Source: Anabas testudineus
Lineage: Eukaryota > Chordata > Actinopteri > Anabantiformes > Anabantidae
Direction: 5' to 3'
NCBI RefSeq assembly: GCF_900324465.2
Contig: NC_046617.1
Location: 15,003,223 to 15,067,222, forward strand
DNA: 64,000 nt
In this document: positions 55,101 to 64,000 of the stretch, one piece after another
Layout of the letters: every line of letters begins with the position of its first letter
How positions within the stretch are numbered: the first letter of the stretch is position 1
The notes under the pieces: generated by a model
Told to the model about the DNA's origin: nothing
Database searches by the model: none
What the model saw: only the letters and a program-made list of their open reading frames with translations
Made by a program: the position numbers and the translations under genes

Positions 55101-58100
55101 ACGCATTTGCATTTTCCCAAACAGAGGGGGAGTTAGTCGGCAAGAGGCACACACACTAACACTTTTTCACATGTCACAATTACACTGATTTTGTGAAGGG
55201 GTTGCATATCAGCGGCAGCCAATCGGTGAACCCAGATGACTTTTGAAATTAGCTTTCCACAAATGACGCATGACAGCTTGAGTGCTGTAAAAACCAAACA
55301 AACCCTTTATGGATCGCATCATGCTGCTCATCTGGGAAATAAACAGGATAAATAGTGTTTTTGCATGCATGTGTATGCTCAGACACACAATGTGCAATGA
55401 AGACATTGGGAGTGTAATACCAGAAACTCACGTTTCCAGTTCTACAGCGGAGAGAGATCACCCCCACACAGCTCCCACTCTACAAAGAAAACATGTTCCT
55501 CATCTGCTTCATTCAGAGACAAAACGTCTGGCTGGTGCCCCCAATTCATACACTGGAAAACACAGATGTCACCTTGAACCTCCATTTTCACTTTCCAGAC
55601 CTCAGTCATTTTTCTTTCTAGTGTGCCAGGTCCCTGCTTTAAGTGCAAACCCAAAACAGGGGAGGTGTGACATTGGTTTGGCATTCAGAAAAGTTAAAGG
55701 TTCAAAATTGGAAAGCATGCAAATTTGAAACACAGAAAAGGAATGCATGTTCAGAGATAACTCCTTCCATTAAATGCAAATTGTGATTTCTCTAGTTTAA
55801 AGTGACTGTGTTGACAACAGTCACGCGTTAGTGTTTTTATAATAAAATTGAAGCCCCACACACATATATAGAGTATACCTACATGCATGTACAAGACCAC
55901 AAGGGCCAGAAGGACTCTCTTGTGTGGTTGTGTCCCAGTTATCAGAGGTCCTACTGGAACAGTCATTTAAATACCACCACCCATGCTATTCACATTGACC
56001 CAGAATTAGTCGGTCATTCTGTGTGGCTAGAAAAAGAAAAGCCCCCCTTCTATCACCTACAAAAAAGTTCATCTTCTATGGCGCAGTCTGGTCTGTGAAG
56101 TCGTCATTCTTTCTTAAAAACCTACACTGTAAATATCAGAATACCAAATATGCATCGTTAAAAGTTTAAATGGAAAGTGTGTAAAAGTAGGAGCATGAGG
56201 AGAGAAACCAACAGTATGCAAGGGGAGGAAAATCAGAAGAATACCAAACTGGAAGAAAAAATGAAATGACAGGTGTAATGACAGGTGGGAAGGAGAGGAT
56301 GGGGAGAAGGAAAAGGGCAAAGGAGAAGCTGCATATCAAAGAGAGGAAGTGGCAGCAGAGTTTAATGGAAAGAGGTTAAACTAAAATGACAGGCGATACC
56401 TTGTTCTAATCACTCTCCCCCTGGAACTAAATCTCTGCATTAGCCAGACTGCAAGGTCAATGATACGCACCCAGATGTTCCTCCACACTCGATGTTCAGC
56501 ATTTAGTATTACCACACACTCATTTTCACCCTGCTGTTTTTTTTAATGCTGTATTCACATTACACTTTTTGGCCCAGCATACAGATTCGGATGATTCACA
56601 CCTGCAGTAATATTGAAGAAAAAACAAAGATGTGCAAGTGCTGCTTTGCCTAAATGACAGTCAATGTGTTCCTATAGGCCCAATACTTAAATAAATAGGT
56701 TGTTCTGCATACTGAAAACCCTTTCTCAGAATGAATAATAATATATACTCGCAGAAACATAATCTGTCACTTTGTTTTTCTTTAGTAAAGCATCTGATGT
56801 TTATTGAAATTAATTATTACATTTTAATAAAATAACTCAAAGGCAAACCAACCAGATGTTTGAGGATCCCTCTACAATCTGAGAAAAGCAACCCGTCGTC
56901 ACTCATCTTAGCACACTTTGCAGTGACAACTATAAACCCCCTTAAACTTTCCATGAGGTTATTATATAATGCACTGCAGAACCCCAAAAGGTCTCTAAGT
57001 GTGGTCTCTGCTAGCCACCATATGGCAGTAGGATACGTTAGTTGGTACAGTCAGGTAGCTACCTGTAACTGTCACATACACAGTGCTAGGTGTAAAACAG
57101 GCTAGGGCTCCTCAGTGGCCCTTCAAGTCTGTGATTGCCACTGACTAGAATGAATGAATTAGCTTAGCAAGCAAGAGGTGATAAAATCTGCAATAGACAA
57201 AAAACACATTTGTTGGTTGAACGCTGCTTTTCTTTATCTCTGTGTGAAATGGAACTATTGTTTTGCTGTAGATCTACCGTGCTCATTGTTGCATAAATGT
57301 CAATGCTCTTCTGGAAAGCTTGTTGCAGTCATTGCAACATCAAAAATGGAAGAGGAGCTTATCAAAAAATTCAATTAATTGTTGCAAAAAAAAAAAAATC
57401 AGTCACTATCAATTTTCTTTGAGTGCTCTCTACATTATCCTTCTTAATGCATGAGATGACTGGTGTCTCCATCTTTTGAAGCTTTCTTTGTGTAAATCTA
57501 ACATGCTTCTGTCTCGTCTTTGTGTGATGAGCAGATAATTGTCTTCATGGAGACTGGAGTAAATCTTATTGCTACACCCAAACACATAATAACTTTCAGT
57601 TTATCCTCAGAGGTAAAGACACCTAATGAGAAAAGACTAATGAAAATCATATATCTGCAGTTCCAAGCTGCACTATGACCCCACCCTCCCATTCTCCCAG
57701 CCAAACACACACACACACACCACACACACACATATCAATCCTTGTATTTTTTTTACACACACATGCACATATGCACACATATGCAGGCACATACACCTCT
57801 TGATATGCTTTTACACAAGGAAATAGATAGGACTAGCCAGGACCTGCAGCAGCCTGTTGCTAGGTTACCTCTTTACTGATTTTTTCTCATCCTGGGTAAC
57901 AAACAGCTCCTCTGTTGCCTGCTACGCACAGACATGCATGCGCACACACACACACACACACAAGCAGACACACACATGGTCACAGCACACAAACATTGTC
58001 CGTCTTTGTGTAGACAGAGAGAGCACCTGTCTGCTTTATGGGTTTAATCTCAGCAAGGAAGCATAGTGAGTGGAGAAAAGTAGGGACACTCACTTGGCCT

Positions 58101-61100
58101 TCACATCCTCGGTCCCCGTCCCTCTCAGACCAGCCGCCCTTAGAGACTGTAAAACGATAGATGGGTGTATGGAAAATGCCTACACTGGGGAATTGTTTTT
58201 CTATATGAGGCTGTATTGAAAACTGTGGTCAAATGCTTGGAGTGTAAGCAAGCAAAGTGCAGAAATCTGTCATCCCTGTGTCAAAGAGTGTGAAATGTTT
58301 TCTGAGAAGTAAACATGGAGGACAGTGAAAGCTTTTAACGTCAAGATAATTTATTTTAAGCCAAATGCAAGTTGCAAAATACGATTAAGTCTGTGATTTG
58401 ACCTGATCAAATAAACAAGAAGAGCTGCAACAGTTGTACTTGGTGATTTTTTTTCTACTAGTTTAGAAATGAGAGCAATATTATAATTTTATGATTGCAT
58501 AACACTTACCACACATGCTGTACTTAATTTTTTAGTACAGTGGGTGCAAAACTGTCTTTGAACCAAAAAGAGGCTCAAGCTGCTGTTTTGTATGAATCTA
58601 TCCTGGTGTGAGCTCCCGGAATGAGAGATAACACAGACGAGAAATGCAGTTTGACTTTTATAAAACAATATTTTATTATTGAGAAGAATATTAATTTATG
58701 TGTAATTTTTTCATTGTGCAGCTAATGAGACTGTGATATCGAAACACAAGATTGAAAAATATCAGCTGTGATGGGAATGTTTTACTAAGCCGGTACATGT
58801 AAGTCTTAATTATGAATGTGAATGAGTCAATGAATGTTGGTGCCACACAATGGTTTAATTTTCAAAACTGTGATGTTATAAATGGGTAAACAATGCTGTT
58901 ATGCTTTTATCAGACATGGAAGGTTCCTAGTGATGTGGCTCGCAAGACTAATAAAGAACTTTTATGGGGGAGCTACAGATAAAACCCCTCAAGTTTCACC
59001 TCCTTGTTTCTGTCCTCTTTCTCTCTCCCTCTTTCTCATCCTCCTGTCTTTCACCCTGACTTTCTCTGTAGCAAAAAACTGTTCCTACTTCAAGCATTTT
59101 ACATCTGGGGAAGAGGCTGAAGTTTTCGAAGTCAAGACGCAGAAAGGTGGGTGCCTTCTCACTGTCGCATGTTTGAACGGATTCTGTTTTTGTCATTTAA
59201 ACAAATGTAAGTCCAGTTTTCTTTCTCAAATAATATCCAACAGTAAGCATGTTTTGTAGGAAATGTTAATACACACTGGACTATTAAAGTACATAAATAC
59301 AATATACATAAAGATTGAGATTAAAATTATATAATAAACTAATAAAACTGTATTACAGTCGGATACAACTTTAGAACTAAATGACTAACCATAAACCCCT
59401 AACCCTAAAAGGCCAATGTGGAAGACAGATTTATATTTTAATTTATTTATTATTTGTTGGTGTCTTCCTGTGGTTTTGTTAGATGTGGATTTGGTGACGT
59501 TTGTTTTTCAGCATTGAGGACACAAATTCAGACCTGGGACTTGTGGACAGTTGACCGGGTTTAGTCCAATCTACCATTGATGGTATTCTGGACCTTTTGA
59601 AGTTTGATCACAATTGAGCTGTTTTGTAAAGTGGAGATGGACAGAACCTGCAAGTCTGTGCTGTGGACTTACCAGTCCCCTCTTTTTATTAAGCATTTAT
59701 TCTCTTCTAACCCCTAACCCCTGAATCCTAACCTAAAGCTGCTTTGCGACAATGTCAATTGTAAAAAGCGCTATACAAATAAAATCAAATTGAAATTGAA
59801 TTGAACTTACACAGTTTCAAACACATGCATACAGACTAACAGTCCTCAAACAGCACTGGAGAGACTGAGAGTAAAGTTATTTTACGCTTGGTATTATTCC
59901 ACAGTCGGGGTGCTGATATGGAATAGGATGCTCCAAGGATCATTTCTGTCACAGCTGGAAAGTTACAGAGAAGGAAAGACTAGATTATCTTTATCTGAGA
60001 AGCAGAAAGGAAGGGTGCCGGGCGGGCGGTGGAGAAGAGAGATGTTCTAATCTCCCTGTTATAAGCCTGCAGCATCTTATCTGTCACACAAGTAGCATTA
60101 TTGCCAGTTTGGATAAATGATTGTTGTTTTTAAAGTGAGGCTAATTTATAGGCTAATTACCTGTGTCATAACTCGCCTGAGTGCAATATTGAACTGATTA
60201 TTTTGTAAACCATACTGCAACCTACTCTTCTGTTCCTACTCATTCTCTCAACTTTTAATCGCTGCCACTTTTCTGTCTCGACTCCCTCCATTTCTTCTTC
60301 CTCCATTCTTCTGCTGTCCCTCTCTTCTTCTTCTCCAGAGTACAATATCTCAGCGGCGGCCATCGCCATTTTCAGCCTGTTCTTCATGATCTTGGGAACC
60401 CTCTGTGTCATTTTCTCTTTTGGGAAGGGGCGTGACTACCTGCTCCGGCCTGCTGGGATGTTCTTCGCCTTTGCAGGTCAGATGTGACAGTGTAAAACAC
60501 AGAGTTGTCTGGGACTCTCTTTTTTGTGTCACACTTCAGCTTGTAACTCAGTGTGTGCCTCAGCGTCGTCATCATGCACACCTTTTCTGTGGGTGTTGAA
60601 TATTACTTATGCAGCTAATTTAACAGAGATGACATAGGTGATTTTTCACTAACAATATTTTTTTGACGTGGCATGAAGTGCTAACAGAGTTGATGTCGCT
60701 CCGAGGCGACGTTTCAGAATATCTAAAAGTGCTAAATTAACTGTGATGGGTGTGATTTCCCATCTAGAATCAGATTTACTGTTTCGGACTCAAAGTTAAA
60801 ATAAAACTGACAATCCTGCAGTGTAAACGTGGAGCAGTAACAGCATTTGATTAAACCGTTTTGACAAATATTGTCACACACTGTGATGAAAGTAACCAAA
60901 GCTTTTTCCAACACTTTACGACCCTTTTTTTTATGTTTTGATACACAGGCCTTTGCATCATTATTTCTGTCGAGGTAATGCGGCAGTCTGTCAAGCGTAT
61001 GATTGACAGTGATGAGACCATCTGGATTGAATACTACTACTCCTGGTCCTTTACCTGTGCCTGTGCTTCCTTCACCCTGCTCATCCTCAGTGGAGTCGCC

Positions 61101-61181
61101 CTGCTGCTCATCTCTATGCCCCACATGCCACGTAATCCCTGGGAGACCTGCATGGATGCTGAGCCTGACACCTTAGATTAG
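52125..61181 (+). CDS. cacng1: Calcium channel gamma-1 subunit of skeletal muscle
   Basis: Predicted 228 aa (human 222). Gamma-1 is the auxiliary subunit of the skeletal-muscle L-type Ca2+ channel (Cav1.1) and acts in the T-tubule membrane. Exons are 52125-52365, 59072-59146, 60339-60476 and 60949-61181 (241, 75, 138 and 233 nt), all phase-1 joins. Exon 1 has TM1 (about 11-29), TDHWAVLSP, an N-glycosylation site NAT43-45 and the claudin motif GLWRLC (52-57). Exon 2 encodes KNCSYFKHFTSGEEAEVFEV. Exon 3 encodes TM2 and DYLLRPAGMFFAFAG. Exon 4 encodes EVMRQSVKRMIDSDETIWIE, the last TM segments and the end MPRNPWETCMDAEPDTLD. As in the family, it lacks the TARP tail and PDZ ligand. The loop before CGPISLPG is slightly longer than in human. 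The exon 3 donor GTCAGA is weaker than the others. Intron 1 is 6.7 kb. Confidence 0.96.
53245..53260. repeat. T16 tract in cacng1 intron 1
   Basis: Homopolymer T run followed by G and a further T8 run; no flanking SINE body recognised. Confidence 0.85.
57705..57732. repeat. Interrupted (AC)n microsatellite in cacng1 intron 1
   Basis: AC run with one extra C in the middle. A second (AC)n lies at 57941-57962. Confidence 0.9.
59735..59812 (+). mobile_element. 3' tail of a fish non-LTR retrotransposon or SINE in cacng1 intron 2
   Basis: AAAGCTGCTTTGCGACAATG, then AAAAAGCGCTATACAAATAA and a TTGAAATTGAATTGAA end, match a tail common to many dispersed fish repeats. The preceding 250 bp (from about 59480) may be its body. 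The family cannot be assigned by eye. Confidence 0.65.
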
Positions 61182-63870
61182 CCACTGGTGATGCAACAGA
61201 CATGACTGGAAGCCTGGTTAAAATAACTAAAAATACACGTGGGTTTGCATCTTTCAGCCCTTTAACACACACATATCACAAGCTAACATTAAATCATTAA
61301 GAAACCCCATTTGACATCTTCTAAATCTTCCCCTATTAAAATGGGATAAATCACCATTTCAGTAATAATGACATCCATGTCTTCTCAAGTTGTTGGCTTA
61401 ACCATGTCTGTGTATTGAAGAGTTGAATTTTTGTATCACATCTGACCCATGGTCGGAGGTCCATATGTCCTTTTTGTTTGTATTCATCTACATATCTCAC
61501 AAATACAGTTTTCAGCAGCAGTGTCTTCAGATGTTGCATCTTTCCATTAGCACTTGAACACAACTACTGGGCAGTTGTTGCACCACCAAATGCATTACTT
61601 CATGACAAAAAAGGGACTTTTAATAAAAAACTAGTGATAGGTCATCTGTTTGAAACAAGGTAAAAAGAAATTGTGAGTGCCTGGAAGATAAGGATGGATC
61701 AACCTAGACAAATGTTGTGTGTCTGGGTCAGATTAATTGATTCAAAAATGCCAGATTTAAGATTTGTGACAGTTTTGTTACAGTGCCGGGAATGCCATTG
61801 TGTTTGACAATTATTTGACAACATCTGCAGATAATCTTACTATATGTGACTGTATCTAGTGACAAAAAAAAAAAAATTGCAGATTTGGTTTTATACTCGA
61901 TTGTTATCTACAAATATAAATCTAATGAAAACAAAGAATGGATTAAAACTAAATCAGAAAACGAGTGATTAGTGAATTGTTCTAATCGAATACTGTCACT
62001 GCAGTCTGTTTTTTTTCTTCTAAGGCTTTCTACAATATCTGTGCCACTGATTGTCTAGAGACAGAGGACTAGCATGATACTCCCTTGTTGACATTGGTCA
62101 TTGATTTCAGATCAACGTTGGACCCCTGGTGACAGCAGCTCTGATCCATAAAGGCCTATTGTCCATAATTGCTGAACCTCAGGGTTATGCTTTATATGTT
62201 AGCAAATGTACTCTGATTGCAATGTGCATTTTTTAAATGGAAAAACACCAGAAACAAAGAGAAAATTATCTGAAAATAATAGTTAGCTAAATCCTTTCCC
62301 TCAGACAGTGGCTGTATAATCATAGCTAAAGAACAAAGCAAAAGAACAATGTTATTCTCTTTTATCAATAGTGGAAACCAATGACGGTATTAACGTAAAA
62401 CAAAGCATTTTCTATGTATTTTAGCCTTTCATCCACACAAAAACTGCATTTTAGATCACTGAAAACTGACCTTTTGGAAAAATGCTTCCAAGGTGCACAC
62501 ATTCAAAAAGGTCAGTCTTTGGTTTGTAATGAGTGTGAGCTGGTTTCTCTTTTGTTTCACATAAGAGTGTGCAACGTTATTTCCCAAACAATTGCTGGTA
62601 TTAATGTTGCTAATCTAGTGTTTTATATGTTACTCTCTAATTATGCTGATTAACACAGGTGTCAGAATACACTACGCCATTGTAGGCGCTATACCAAAAA
62701 GTACAGGAGCTCTCTGACAGATCAGCGTGAGTTTGTCGGCTACGACGTTGAAGTTACTGGAACTGATTGTCTTCAGGCTTCTGAATGAACAACATTGCTT
62801 TACAGTTAGGGCTTTATCACCGTATCATCTGCCTGTATCGCCTACCCTGACAGCATCTTTTTTGCATTTGCATGTGTACAAAGATCTTTTTGAAGCCGTT
62901 TTTGCGTGAAAAGTTTTTTTAAAAACAAATATCCATATACAGGACGTGTGGACTAGGCCTTCCCCTCAGTCTCAGAATAATTTAACTTTGCAGCCATCAA
63001 GTTAATATTTAAAAAAAAAAAAAAAAAAAACTAAAGAAAACATGCATTTTACATACATTTTACTAACATTAGCTTAATTAACTGATAGTCAGTTAATGTT
63101 AAAAAAAATCTTACGCATTTTTTTAAATAAAATTGAAATATTCTCTTATATCTGCCATGCAAATCTGCTGTGCAAAAATACAAAACTTAGAGTTGTAGAA
63201 TTTAGATAAATAAACAGCTATAGTTGTTGTCAGATAAAAACCTCATTCAAATAAACAGATTTTCTTTTAAGCAGCGTTTTAATTATTTTCATGTTCAAAT
63301 CACTGGTGACCTTTTCAATACTAGTACAATCAATAAAAACACAACAATTGACAGCAGTCATTTTTTATTGCCCATGTAGATTTTACACAAAGGTTGTACG
63401 CTGCTAGCAAAACAGTCATCTACATCTAACATGTTATTTTTCAGTGAGTCACTGTGGCCCCGAAGTCATTCAGCTGGTGCAGGTACAGTGAAATTAAAGT
63501 TCTTTAAATGACTGTTTCACAGGGGAACACAAGTAGAAATGATTACATTTAGCTCTGAGGTCTTTGTGAGAGGAACATTTCCATTATTCCTACTGCAGTC
63601 ACAAAAGTTACTTGGTCATTGTACAGGCTTATATTTTATAAAACTGAATCAATACCTGTGTGCTGTTTCATTTTCTTGACTATTTTCTATAATATACAAT
63701 GATCACAGTAATCCTGCCATCCTATTCATCTGGATTAAAATGAAAACTAAACACAGTTCAGTATTTTTTGTTAATGCCACCTGTTTTGTGTTTTATTTCA
63801 GATTTATACATTTTCTGATTACTCATGTGTCCATGAATGTCTTTTTTTCAAAAGAACTGAAATAAAACTC
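61182..63870 (+). other. Probable long 3' UTR of cacng1 and downstream flank
   Basis: No exon recognised after the cacng1 stop. An early AATAAA occurs at 61622-61627. The strongest signal is AATAAA at 63861-63866 with a GT-rich follower. An A20 run lies at 63011-63030. Confidence 0.45.
63861..63866 (+). terminator. Strong poly(A) signal near the right end
   Basis: AATAAA followed 25-55 nt later by GTTGGTTGATGTGGGTCTGT, a textbook GU-rich downstream element. It may end a long cacng1 transcript or another + strand transcript. Confidence 0.5.
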
Positions 63871-64000
63871 GACCACTACAAAGGTCACTGTTGGTTGATG
63901 TGGGTCTGTCTTGTTTTGGTTCAGATATTTCTGTTATTCCATTGTTAGTTTCTCTCTGCTTGTTTTACACACACATATGGAATGAAGTATGTCGCTGTCT

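Overview
The window comes from a ray-finned (teleost) fish nuclear genome. It contains tandem beta-parvalbumin genes with the vertebrate parvalbumin exon pattern, fish-type introns and CA/TG microsatellites, a decayed Tc1-like transposon, and clear fish orthologues of AIMP2, CACNG4 and CACNG1. All recognised host genes lie on the + strand. The exceptions are a poorly resolved 5' exon at about 2.9 kb and an intact BED-finger/hAT-derived gene at 31.6-33.9 kb, both on the - strand.

Layout. 1-3.5 kb: unrecognised sequence ending in a TATA-less, CCAAT/YY1-type promoter that seems to fire leftwards. 4.5-20.3 kb: four parvalbumin-family genes in tandem. Each has one non-coding exon followed by coding pieces of 61, 133, 110 and 23-26 nt. 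The first is a divergent beta type, the second and third are classical muscle beta-parvalbumins, and the fourth is oncomodulin-like (thymic CPV3 lineage). Genes 2-4 have a TATA box with an AT-rich MEF2-type site about 100 bp upstream. Between genes 3 and 4 lie a (TG)28 tract, a Tc1 fossil and a broken tRNA-Gln copy. 20.3-26.6 kb: no gene recognised. 26.8-29.5 kb: aimp2 (4 exons, 323 aa). 31.6-33.9 kb: a two-exon hAT-transposase-like gene (634 aa) with no visible break. 36.0-46.2 kb: cacng4 (4 exons, 324 aa). 52.1-61.2 kb: cacng1 (4 exons, 228 aa). 61.2-64 kb: probable 3' UTR and flank ending in a good poly(A) signal.

Functionally, the parvalbumins buffer Ca2+ in fast muscle and cacng1 is the gamma-1 subunit of the skeletal-muscle L-type Ca2+ channel, so several neighbours act in muscle calcium handling. 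cacng4 is a TARP that regulates AMPA receptors, and aimp2 is a scaffold of the multi-tRNA-synthetase complex. No shared regulation is shown. The order parvalbumin/oncomodulin - aimp2 - cacng4 - cacng1 joins neighbourhoods that sit on different human chromosomes (OCM-AIMP2 on 7; CACNG4-CACNG1 on 17). It recalls the PVALB-CACNG2 linkage on human 22.

The most unusual items are the hAT-derived gene, whose intron splits the zinc finger between its two histidines and takes its polypyrimidine tract from a (CTTT)n microsatellite; the shared MEF2-TATA spacing of the parvalbumin promoters; and the tRNA-Gln copy with a 22-nt anticodon-loop replacement. No novel multi-gene system, CRISPR array or viral fossil was recognised. 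Exon boundaries were read by eye from splice consensus and family homology.
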